From: Virgibacillus_R byunsanensis
GTDB taxonomy: Bacteria; Bacillota; Bacilli; Bacillales; Amphibacillaceae
Length of the DNA stretch: 64,000 bases
Direction: 5' to 3'
Assembly: GCF_042675965.1 (NCBI RefSeq)
Contig: NZ_JBHTKJ010000065.1
Location: forward strand, 1 to 64,000
In this document: positions 25,216 to 32,231 of the stretch, in pieces
Layout of the letters: every line of letters begins with the position of its first letter
Position numbering within the stretch: the first letter of the stretch is position 1
Notes under the pieces: generated by a model
Seen by the model: only the letters and a program-made list of their open reading frames with translations
Told to the model about the DNA's origin: nothing
Database searches by the model: none
Made by a program: the position numbers and the translations under genes

Positions 25216-25984
25216 CCCAAATTTTTATTGCTGTACCTAGTATAAGAATTGCTAAAATCCATTGCAAAATTTTGGTGTTTACTTTTTGTCCAAGTTTCGC
25301 GCCAAGTGGTGATGCTATTAAACTTGCAACAATCATGATAGCTGCCGGAACAAATAATACTTGCCCAGTAAGAACTTTACCTGTTGTAGCGCCTATAGAT
25401 GAGATAAATGTAATAGCTAGAGACGTTGCAATCGTCATCCGTGTTGGTATTTTCAATACAATAAGCATGATCGGAACTAAGATGAATGCTCCTGCAGCAC
25501 CTACAATTCCTGCTCCCACTCCAACTACTAATGCTAATATTGCTGCCAGCCATTTTTTAAAGGTAACTTGATCTAATGGAATATCATCAAGACCCTTTTT
25601 CGGCACAAACATCATAACAGCTGCTATTGTCGCCAGAATTCCATAAATAAAGTTTATCCCACTATCTGACATAAATTGTGAACCATATCCACCTACAAAG
25701 CTACCAATTAAAATACTTACACCCATATAAAGGATGAGTTTTTTATTTAAATAGCCTCCTTTTCGATATGCCCATACACCTCCTATAGTTGCAAATAATA
25801 CTTGAATAGCACTTATACCAGCAACTTCATGAGCAGTAAATGTTGAAAGCCCAAGCATTGCAGGGATGTATAATAACATGGGGTATTTAATAATGGATCC
25901 CCCGATTCCGACCATTCCAGAAACAAAAGAACCGATGAATCCAATTAGAAAGATTGTAATTAGAAAAATAATGCTGTATTCCAT
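25202..25984 (-). CDS. TauE/SafE family permease (YrkJ-like)
   Basis: Membrane protein of 260 residues with about eight hydrophobic segments and the two TauE/SafE half-repeats: FVSGMVGIGGSIIKYP at the N-terminus and VGVGAGIVGAAGAFILVPI in the second half. The family exports small sulfur anions such as sulfite or sulfoacetate. In this cluster it most likely expels thiosulfate or sulfite made by persulfide oxidation; this is inference from neighbours. Start follows GGGGGAA. Confidence 0.83.
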   Translation of the reverse strand: MEYSIIFLITIFLIGFIGSFVSGMVGIGGSIIKYPMLLYIPAMLGLSTFTAHEVAGISAIQVLFATIGGVWAYRKGGYLNKKLILYMGVSILIGSFVGGYGSQFMSDSGINFIYGILATIAAVMMFVPKKGLDDIPLDQVTFKKWLAAILALVVGVGAGIVGAAGAFILVPIMLIVLKIPTRMTIATSLAITFISSIGATTGKVLTGQVLFVPAAIMIVASLIASPLGAKLGQKVNTKILQWILAILILGTAIKIWVDFF

Positions 25985-26029
25985 TTTTTCGTTCCCCCTA
26001 AATAGAGGGGACCCTATAACGGGTCTCCT

Positions 26030-26257
26030 TTACCCTTTTTTAATCCAGAACTTTAGTACTTCGTTTTCTTCTGTATCTTTTAGTAATTCATGGCCGCCAG
26101 ATTTCGCCCAAGCAGCTAGGTCACTTTTTGCACCTTTATCTGTTGCATGAACTTCTAGTATTTCACCTGCATTTATTTCGTTTATTGCCTTTTTCGTTTT
26201 AACGATCGGCATTGGACATGCCATTCCTTTTGCGTCTAACACTTTTGCTGCTTCCAT
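26030..26257 (-). CDS. TusA-family sulfur carrier
   Basis: Protein of 75 residues, a single TusA/SirA fold. The motif GMACPMPIVKTKKAI holds the conserved Cys-Pro-x-Pro whose Cys carries a persulfide. It should relay sulfane sulfur between DsrE, rhodanese and persulfide dioxygenase proteins encoded beside it. Homologue of B. subtilis YrkI by sequence and order. It starts behind AGGAGGAAT. Confidence 0.88.
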   Translation of the reverse strand: MEAAKVLDAKGMACPMPIVKTKKAINEINAGEILEVHATDKGAKSDLAAWAKSGGHELLKDTEENEVLKFWIKKG

Positions 26258-26274
26258 TATTTATTCCTCCTTCG

Positions 26275-27405
26275 TTATCCTTGAACCGCACAACGGTTTG
26301 GTCCAGTTTCCATTTCTCTTTTTTTTTCATTTTCAGGGTTGATTTTCCCCATATTTGTTTCGCGTATTTCTTGATATGCATTTGGTTGTGGTGGAAGGTT
26401 TTCGGTTACCATTTTTCTAAATGCATTCTCATCATCTACTTGTAATCCTTCATTTTGGTTATAAAGATTTCCTAAACGTGCTGAAACACTGCCACCTTCA
26501 CCTAGTTCTTCTGCAAATGAGTAGTGAGCAGGTAATACCGTTAAATCATCTGACAATTCTTTATAACGACTATACAGCGTGTTACGAAGATCTCCTACCC
26601 AATCATCTGCTTTTCCTGCTAAGTCCGGACGACCGATTGACTTCACAAATAGAATGTCTCCAGTTAACAAGAACTGATCATCAATAATTAATGACGTACT
26701 TCCTATCGTGTGTCCAGGTGAATAAATTGGTTGAACGTTAACCGTTGTATTTCCAACGATAATATCATTGCCTTCCTCAAGAGCTGCATAATCAAAAGTG
26801 ACTTCATCTGCGTCTTTTGGTGGCAGATGATAGGTTCCACCCACTTTTTCTGCTAACTGACGACCACCAGAAATGTGATCTGCGTGTAAATGAGTATCAA
26901 TTAAATGCTTGATTTTTACACCTTTTTCTTCTGCGAAGGTCTCATAATTATCAATCATACGATTCGAGTCCACAATTGCAGCTTCTCCGTTTGATGCGAT
27001 AAAGTAAGATAAACAACCTTTACCAAGACGAACAAATTGGTATAGACTTCCACCATCTTTTAAATCACCCAATTTGACGGGTTCTAGATGTTCACTCCAT
27101 GCTTTCATTCCACCTTCAAGATCATATACATTGGTGAAACCTTCTTCTTCCATCATTTCAGCGATCATCTGTGAGGAACCACCTTTTGCACAGACAACTA
27201 TAATCTCTTGATCTTTATTAAGCTTATCAGCGACGGGATCTATGCCATCTAATAAGTTAAAGTATGGTTCATTGATAACTTCTACTTTTCCACCCTCAAT
27301 TTTCCAATCATCAAATTCATCCGTATTTCGAACATCCAATATGAACGTTTCTTCATGATTCACAACTTTTTTTGCTAATTCCTTTGTTGTCATCTTTGTT
27401 GACAT
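26275..27405 (-). CDS. Rhodanese / MBL-fold persulfide dioxygenase (CstB/YrkH-like)
   Basis: Protein of 376 residues with an N-terminal rhodanese domain (about 1-110; catalytic Cys in VVCAKGGSSQ) joined to an ETHE1-like metallo-beta-lactamase domain (about 120-350; THLHADHISGG, YSPGHTIGS, LTGDILF). It oxidises low-molecular-weight persulfides with non-haem iron and transfers sulfur, yielding sulfite or thiosulfate. The order (rhodanese first) matches B. subtilis YrkH and is the reverse of staphylococcal CstB. The last residues (GPNRCAVQG) add a Cys tail. Second structural step of the cluster. Confidence 0.85.
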   Translation of the reverse strand: MSTKMTTKELAKKVVNHEETFILDVRNTDEFDDWKIEGGKVEVINEPYFNLLDGIDPVADKLNKDQEIIVVCAKGGSSQMIAEMMEEEGFTNVYDLEGGMKAWSEHLEPVKLGDLKDGGSLYQFVRLGKGCLSYFIASNGEAAIVDSNRMIDNYETFAEEKGVKIKHLIDTHLHADHISGGRQLAEKVGGTYHLPPKDADEVTFDYAALEEGNDIIVGNTTVNVQPIYSPGHTIGSTSLIIDDQFLLTGDILFVKSIGRPDLAGKADDWVGDLRNTLYSRYKELSDDLTVLPAHYSFAEELGEGGSVSARLGNLYNQNEGLQVDDENAFRKMVTENLPPQPNAYQEIRETNMGKINPENEKKREMETGPNRCAVQG

Positions 27406-27446
27406 ATCCTTTCCCTCCTAGATTAATAGTTTCGTCCAAGTTTATC

Positions 27447-28019
27447 TTAGTTATTCTTATCAGTTGGACCTTCCCAAGTTGACATACCAGGTACAACATT
27501 TTTTACTCCTTTAAACCCTTTTTCAGTCAATTTTTGTGCTGCTAAGTCACTGCGGTTTCCTGTTCTGCAAACCACATGTAGTTCTTTATCTTTATTAACT
27601 TCTTCAAACCTATCCTCTAACTCACCAAGCGGTATATTGATTGCTCCTAGGATATGTCCAAAAGCAAATTCCGCTGGTTCTCGAACATCCAAAATAGCTA
27701 TATCTTCTTCACCTTCTAATTTGCTGCGAAGTTCTTCTAAATCAACTACATCCGCGTGTTTAATCTCTTCTTTTGTTTCAGCATCACTTGCTTTTCGAAT
27801 ATAATGCTTCAGAACATCGTGTTCTTCAACAGTTCCAAGATATTGATGCCCAGTACTATCTGACCAGGCTTTGATATCTGCAGTAGACCCTTTATCTGTT
27901 GCTTGAACCTCCATCACTTGCCCTGGTGCCAAGTTAGTAATGGCCTTTTTTGTTTTTACAATTGGCATCGGACACGCCAATCCTTTTGCGTCTAATGTTT
28001 CATTTGCCGTAATAGTCAT
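27447..28019 (-). CDS. TusA-rhodanese fusion (YrkF-like)
   Basis: Protein of 190 residues: a TusA fold (residues 1-75; GLACPMPIVKTKKAI) followed by a rhodanese domain (about 90-187) with catalytic loop CRTGNRSD. The fusion couples a persulfide relay carrier to a sulfurtransferase and corresponds to B. subtilis YrkF. It lies 14 bases downstream of the single rhodanese gene and 41 bases before the dioxygenase gene, all in one direction. Confidence 0.87.
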   Translation of the reverse strand: MTITANETLDAKGLACPMPIVKTKKAITNLAPGQVMEVQATDKGSTADIKAWSDSTGHQYLGTVEEHDVLKHYIRKASDAETKEEIKHADVVDLEELRSKLEGEEDIAILDVREPAEFAFGHILGAINIPLGELEDRFEEVNKDKELHVVCRTGNRSDLAAQKLTEKGFKGVKNVVPGMSTWEGPTDKNN

Positions 28020-28033
28020 GTTAACTCCTCCTC

Positions 28034-28333
28034 TTATTTCTCTACTTTATCTTCCCAATCCAACATACCGCCGGCCATGTTCGTGACATCATAACCTTGT
28101 TCACTTAAAAATGAACAGGCATTACCACTTCTGCCACCAGAACGGCACACCATGAAATGATGCTTTTCTTTATCAATTTCATTTAAGCGTTCTGGTATTT
28201 GGCCTAACGGTATATGTTTGGCACCAGGAATTTTCCCTTGTGCAACTTCTTCATCTTCTCGCACGTCAATAATGCTTACATTCTCACTATCTTTTAATTT
28301 ACTTGCTAAGTCTTTCGCTGTAATTTCCTTCAT
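28034..28333 (-). CDS. Single-domain rhodanese sulfurtransferase
   Basis: Protein of 99 residues comprising one rhodanese domain with active loop CRSGGRS at about residues 66-72 and VIDVRE-type motif (IIDVREDEE) near the N-terminus. Moves sulfane sulfur to thiol acceptors. First gene after an operator pair at 28365-28413, so it begins a CstR-controlled unit running through the TauE gene. Confidence 0.87.
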   Translation of the reverse strand: MKEITAKDLASKLKDSENVSIIDVREDEEVAQGKIPGAKHIPLGQIPERLNEIDKEKHHFMVCRSGGRSGNACSFLSEQGYDVTNMAGGMLDWEDKVEK

Positions 28334-28364
28334 GATTTTCCCTCCAAATTATGATTCCTTTTAT

Positions 28365-28413
28365 ATTCCCCTATTGGTATTTAGTTATGATCTCCATATA
28401 CCTATATGGGTAT
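28365..28413 (-). promoter_or_regulatory. Tandem CstR/CsoR-type operators (rhodanese unit)
   Basis: ATACC-TATATG-GGTAT at 28398-28413 is a perfect palindrome half-site pair with six-base spacer; ATTCC-CCTATT-GGTAT at 28365-28380 is a copy with one mismatch, 33 bases away (about three helical turns). The motif recurs before three other units in this cluster. Confidence 0.75.
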
Positions 28414-28430
28414 TATAATTACTAAAAAAA

Positions 28431-28910
28431 TTAGATGAATAAGTTCACATTACCATCTTCAGCATCACCAATATATGCTGCAACGCCACCATATTCTATT
28501 TTCTCAAGTAATTCGTCTTTTTGAAGTCCTAGTAAATCCATTGTCATGGTACATGCAATTAGCTTAACATCCTGTTCCTGTGCCATTTCAACTAGTTGTG
28601 GTAAAGGCATTGCATTATGTTTTTTCATAACATTTTTAATCATTTTTTGCCCCATACCTAAATAATTCATTTTGGAAAGACCCATCTTATCTGCGCCTCT
28701 AGGCATCATTTTCCCAAACATCTTTTCCATTAAACCTTTTTTAACGTCAACTTGATTTTCGTTACGAAGCGCGTTTAATCCCCAAAACGTGTGGAATATG
28801 GTTACTTCGTGATCATAAGCAGCAGCACCATTAGCAATAATATATGCTGCCATTGCTTTATCATAATCCCCACTGAATAATACGATGGTTGTTTTCTTTT
28901 GATCAGACAT
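28431..28910 (-). CDS. DsrE/DsrF-like family protein (YrkE-like)
   Basis: Protein of 159 residues of the DsrE family (DsrE2 type). It shows the nucleotide-like fold opening TIVLFSGDYDKAMAAYIIANGA, a methionine-rich middle (KMFGKMMPRGADKMG) and the Cys-bearing loop IACTMTMDLLG, the likely persulfide acceptor. Corresponds to B. subtilis YrkE. It has its own operator at 28952-28967 and is 97 bases upstream of the rhodanese unit. Confidence 0.83.
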   Translation of the reverse strand: MSDQKKTTIVLFSGDYDKAMAAYIIANGAAAYDHEVTIFHTFWGLNALRNENQVDVKKGLMEKMFGKMMPRGADKMGLSKMNYLGMGQKMIKNVMKKHNAMPLPQLVEMAQEQDVKLIACTMTMDLLGLQKDELLEKIEYGGVAAYIGDAEDGNVNLFI

Positions 28911-28951
28911 TTAACATTTCTCCTTTTTACTAGTTAAGTTTAAAAATACAT

Positions 28952-28967
28952 ATACCTGTACGGGTAT
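28952..28967 (-). promoter_or_regulatory. CstR/CsoR-type operator (dsrE unit)
   Basis: ATACC-TGTACG-GGTAT, a perfect copy of the ATACC-N6-GGTAT palindrome, 42 bases before the dsrE-like start codon. Confidence 0.75.
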
Positions 28968-29055
28968 TGAAATTAACATAAAAAATAGGGTTAATGATAC
29001 TGCTTAACCCTTTTTTCATACTAAAAGATTAAAAATGAATTGTCAACCTCATCCA

Positions 29056-29319
29056 TTATCTACTTTTAACAAGCAAATTAACTGCTTCTTTAATCAGGTC
29101 TTCAGAGCTTTCCCCTTCTACCTTTTCTTCACGAATGCATTGCTCAAGATTAGTGCTAACAACTAATGCAGCAGCGCGATCAATAGCACTTCTAACAGCT
29201 GACATTTGCGTCACAACATCCCGACAATCTTTTTCTTCTTCCATCATTTTTAATAATCCTCTAACTTGTCCTTCGATACGTTTCATTCTATTTTTCATTT
29301 GGTCGTCGTATTTCATCAT
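29056..29319 (-). CDS. cstR: CstR-type persulfide-sensing repressor (CsoR family)
   Basis: Repressor of 87 residues in the CsoR/RcnR all-helical family (YDDQMKNRMKRIEGQVRGL). It keeps two cysteines, C32 (EKDCRD) and C61 (LEQC), but the copper-binding His four residues before the second Cys is Asn (STNLEQC). Loss of that His with both Cys retained is the mark of CstR, which forms di-, tri- or tetrasulfide bridges with reactive sulfur. The ATG at 29319 is set by AAAGGAG. It should bind the ATACC-N6-GGTAT sites in this cluster. Confidence 0.82.
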   Translation of the reverse strand: MMKYDDQMKNRMKRIEGQVRGLLKMMEEEKDCRDVVTQMSAVRSAIDRAAALVVSTNLEQCIREEKVEGESSEDLIKEAVNLLVKSR

Positions 29320-29336
29320 GAACGTCACTCCTTTCG

Positions 29337-29681
29337 TTAATCTTTTGAAAGACAGTACCCTACTACACGTCTACCTTTATTCCGTAAGATTCTAGCACTT
29401 AGATTTTTCCCAACATTATCGGATGTGATGACAACAATATTCTTATCGGTTGGTATATCACTAAAATATCTATTTAAATAAGGTAGCGGAATGCAATAAG
29501 CATTATTTATGGTGTCTCGACACGACGTTTGGTAATCTCTAGTATCGACTATAGCTACATTATCCTCTTTAGGATATGATACATAATTTAAGTCCATTTT
29601 GCCAATACCCAAAACTGGCATGTATCGTTTATAGAGAAAAAACAAGGAAAACGTTAGTAATATTAATATGATAATAATCAT
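29337..29681 (-). CDS. Membrane-anchored rhodanese-like protein lacking catalytic Cys
   Basis: Protein of 114 residues with an N-terminal transmembrane helix (IIIILILLTFSLFFLY) and a rhodanese-like fold (VAIVDTRDYQTSCRDTI, then NIVVITSDNVGKNLSARILRNKG). Where active rhodaneses have Cys in the loop there is TSDNVGKN, so it cannot act as a classical sulfurtransferase; Cys occurs elsewhere (TSCRDT; GYCLS). ATG at 29681 follows AAAGGGG. Immediately upstream of cstR (17 bases), so probably co-transcribed with it from the operator at 29724. Confidence 0.7.
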   Translation of the reverse strand: MIIIILILLTFSLFFLYKRYMPVLGIGKMDLNYVSYPKEDNVAIVDTRDYQTSCRDTINNAYCIPLPYLNRYFSDIPTDKNIVVITSDNVGKNLSARILRNKGRRVVGYCLSKD

Positions 29682-29723
29682 TGCTTTTCCCCTTTCAATA
29701 TTTTTCAAAGCATTTTCAATAAT

Positions 29724-29739
29724 ATACCCTCATAGGTAT
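29724..29739 (-). promoter_or_regulatory. CstR/CsoR-type operator (cstR unit)
   Basis: ATACC-CTCATA-GGTAT, 42 bases before the start of the membrane rhodanese-like gene that leads the cstR unit; implies autoregulation. Confidence 0.75.
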
Positions 29740-29788
29740 TTTGTCAACTGTGATTTTTATCACATCTTTTTTCAAAAAAACCTTTAGT

Positions 29789-29820
29789 ATACGTGGTGGG
29801 GTATATACCCGATGAAGTAT
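29789..29820 (+). promoter_or_regulatory. Tandem CstR/CsoR-type operators (CoA-disulfide reductase gene)
   Basis: ATACG-TGGTGG-GGTAT (29789-29804) is followed directly by ATACC-CGATGA-AGTAT (29805-29820); each has one mismatch to ATACC-N6-GGTAT. They lie 20-50 bases before the start codon at 29841. Confidence 0.65.
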
Positions 29821-29840
29821 TTTTTAAAGGAGGAAATCAT

Positions 29841-31514
29841 ATGAATAAAAAAATAGTAATAGTTGGTGGTGTGGCTGGAGGATCAACAGCTGCAGCTCGT
29901 TTAAGAAGACTGGATGAAACTGCTGAGATTGTCATGTTTGAAAAGGGAGAATATATTTCGTTCGCAAACTGTGGATTACCCTACTATATCGGTGAAACTA
30001 TAAAAGAGCGTGACAAGCTGCTCGTTCAAACCGTGGAGGGTATGTCTAATAGATACAATCTAGACATCCGAACATTTTCAGAAGTCACAACGATTGATCG
30101 AACAAAAAAATCAATTAATGTGAAAAATCTACAGACAGGTGAAACATATGAAGAAACTTATGATGAATTAATCTTGTCTCCAGGAGCTCGTCCAATTGTA
30201 CCACCTATTCCAGGTATTGAAAAAGCAAACGCACTCTTTACATTACGCAACATTCCGGATACGGACCGCATTAAAGCTTATGTTGATCATGAAAATCCAA
30301 AACGTGCCGTTGTTGTAGGCGGTGGTTTTATCGGATTAGAGATGGCAGAAAACCTATATGAACGAGGTATTGAAGTGACTATCGTAGAAATGGCTGAGCA
30401 AGTAATGGCACCAGTCGATTATGAGATGGCATCGATCATCCATCATCACTTAAAAGAAAAAGGAGTTAATCTTATCTTAGGTGATGGTGTTAAGGCTTTT
30501 GAGAATAGTGGAACAAAAATCGTTACACAGAATGGCTTAGAAATTGAAACGGACATGATTCTGCTTTCAATTGGGGTTCGTCCTGAAAATGAACTAGCAG
30601 TACATGCTGGGTTAAGTGTTGGAGCACGAGGTGGAATACAAGTTAATGCTTCTTTACAAACGAACGATCCTCATGTATACGCTATCGGCGACGCTGTTGA
30701 AGTAAAGGATTATATAAACGAACAACCAACCATGATTCCGCTAGCGTGGCCGGCTAACAGACAAGGCCGTTTAGTTGCAGATAGTATATATGGTAAGAAA
30801 GCAATGTATAAAGGCACACTTGGAACATCTATTGCAAAAGTTTTTGATTATACCGTATCTACAACAGGTAATAATGAGAAAACGCTCAGACGATTAGGCA
30901 TCCCTTATGAGGTTGTGCACGTTCATCCTGTTTCACACGCTGGTTACTATCCAGGTGCTTCACCTATTTTCTTAAAACTTGTTTTTGATAAAGAAACAGG
31001 AAAAATTTATGGAGCTCAAGCAATAGGTATAGACGGCGTTGATAAACGCATTGACGTGATTGCAACGGCCATTAAAGGTGGTTTATCGGTTCTTGATTTA
31101 CCAGATTTAGAACTAGCCTATGCACCTCCATATTCTCAAGCAAAAGATCCGGTTAATATAGCTGGGTATGTTGCAACTAACATCGTTGAAGGCGTAATCG
31201 AGACAATTCAGTGGAATGAGATTGATGATGTAGTTTCGAATGGCGAAACATTAATTGATGTTCGAAATCCTATCGAGCTTGAAAATGGATTTATTGAAGG
31301 AGCAAAAAATATTCCACTTGATGATCTACGGGAGCGCATTGATGAACTGCCACAGGGTGAAGTAATCTATGTAAACTGTCAAGTTGGATTACGCGGATAT
31401 CTAGCAACACGGATCTTGCAGGAAAACGGATTTATCGCAAAAAACCTTGATGGTGGTTGGAAAACATATGCTTCAGTGTATGGTCAACATAACAAAATGA
31501 AAGCGTCTGTATAA
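29841..31514 (+). CDS. cdr: CoA-disulfide reductase with C-terminal rhodanese domain
   Basis: Flavoenzyme of 557 residues reducing CoA disulfide or CoA persulfide with NAD(P)H. FAD site VGGVAGGSTAAARLRR at the N-terminus, the single redox Cys at residue 44 (SFANCGLPYY), NAD-binding VVVGGGFIGLEMAE near 167, and FAD site YAIGDAVEV near 285. The C-terminal 100 residues form a rhodanese domain (LIDVRNPIELENG; catalytic loop NCQVGLRG). This fusion, known from B. anthracis, links persulfide reduction to sulfur transfer. The ATG at 29841 follows AAAGGAGG; an earlier in-frame start would cross the operators. Divergent from the rest of the cluster. Confidence 0.88.
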   Translation: MNKKIVIVGGVAGGSTAAARLRRLDETAEIVMFEKGEYISFANCGLPYYIGETIKERDKLLVQTVEGMSNRYNLDIRTFSEVTTIDRTKKSINVKNLQTGETYEETYDELILSPGARPIVPPIPGIEKANALFTLRNIPDTDRIKAYVDHENPKRAVVVGGGFIGLEMAENLYERGIEVTIVEMAEQVMAPVDYEMASIIHHHLKEKGVNLILGDGVKAFENSGTKIVTQNGLEIETDMILLSIGVRPENELAVHAGLSVGARGGIQVNASLQTNDPHVYAIGDAVEVKDYINEQPTMIPLAWPANRQGRLVADSIYGKKAMYKGTLGTSIAKVFDYTVSTTGNNEKTLRRLGIPYEVVHVHPVSHAGYYPGASPIFLKLVFDKETGKIYGAQAIGIDGVDKRIDVIATAIKGGLSVLDLPDLELAYAPPYSQAKDPVNIAGYVATNIVEGVIETIQWNEIDDVVSNGETLIDVRNPIELENGFIEGAKNIPLDDLRERIDELPQGEVIYVNCQVGLRGYLATRILQENGFIAKNLDGGWKTYASVYGQHNKMKASV

Positions 31515-31577
31515 ATAAATAACACGCTCGTAAAACGGGCGGTTTTGGTTTCGCCCTGTAAGGGTACTTTGCTAACA

Positions 31578-31599
31578 AAGCCTCTAAAGGGGCTTTTTG
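31578..31599 (+). terminator. Terminator of cdr
   Basis: AAGCC and GGCTT flank TCTAAAGG with TTTTTG following, 64 bases after the stop. Confidence 0.7.
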
Positions 31600-31680
31600 A
31601 ATTGACCGTCAACCGTTTATCTTCCTATTATTTTTTAATGGATCTACGTATTAACGCTTACTCATATTGTCCCGCAGTCA

Positions 31681-31702
31681 CACAGGCATAGCCTGTGGTT
31701 TT
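31681..31702 (+). terminator. Second terminator-like hairpin
   Basis: CACAGGC-AT-GCCTGTG followed by GTTTTAAAAC; a compact hairpin with a short U-run, possibly a back-up terminator for cdr. The gap 31515-31763 holds only these hairpins. Confidence 0.55.
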
Positions 31703-31713
31703 AAAACCAATAA

Positions 31714-31748
31714 TAAAAAAGTGTAGATACACATTTTATCTACACTTT
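31714..31748 (-). terminator. Terminator of Csp-like gene
   Basis: GTGTAGATAAAATGTGTATCTACAC read on the minus strand is a nine-base stem followed by TTTTTTATT, 16 bases after the stop. Confidence 0.85.
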
Positions 31749-31763
31749 AAACTTGAATGTACT

Positions 31764-32108
31764 TTAACTGGCCATTTTACGACATTCCTCTGCACATTGA
31801 CGGCAGATTTGTGCGCATTCCTGACAATGCGTATCCTTCAATTTTTCACATTCCATTGCACACTGTTCACATACATTTGCACATACCCCGCAAAATTGAG
31901 CAGAAAATGTACTGTTTCTGGCCATATATTGTGAAGCTTGACTGCATATTTCAGCACAATCATTTAGTGTTTGTATACATGTAACCCTTGCTTGTACATC
32001 AGGTTCCTGTAAACAAGCTGTATAGCATTCTTCACAAGCCCTCATACATTTAATACACGCTTCAATACATGCATCCATGTTTGATGGTGATGTTGATAAT
32101 ACTCCCAT
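31764..32108 (-). CDS. Four-helix-bundle copper storage protein (Csp/YhjQ-like)
   Basis: Cytosolic protein of 114 residues with 19 cysteines arranged in CxxxC and CxxC patterns along helices (ACIEACIKCMRACEECY; CGVCANVCEQCAMECE; CQECAQICRQCAEECR). This is the DUF326/Csp3 type, whose tube-like four-helix bundle stores many Cu(I) ions. No signal peptide, so a cytosolic buffer. The ATG at 32108 is set by AAAGGAG; a longer frame upstream is unlikely. It lies next to the CopB ATPase gene, 124 bases downstream in the same direction. Confidence 0.85.
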   Translation of the reverse strand: MGVLSTSPSNMDACIEACIKCMRACEECYTACLQEPDVQARVTCIQTLNDCAEICSQASQYMARNSTFSAQFCGVCANVCEQCAMECEKLKDTHCQECAQICRQCAEECRKMAS

Positions 32109-32231
32109 AAAAAAACTCCTTTCGAACTGAATGAATAATTTATTTTTCAATTTTATAATACCCGAATTTTTTCAATATAATCTTATAATCATCTAATCTA
32201 AAAAATCTATAATAAATTACCCTAGGTTCTT

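Noticed and set aside
29793..29840. An upstream extension of the CoA-disulfide reductase reading frame.
   Set aside because: It would put the operators inside the coding region; the ATG at 29841 has an ideal ribosome binding site and the standard N-terminus.
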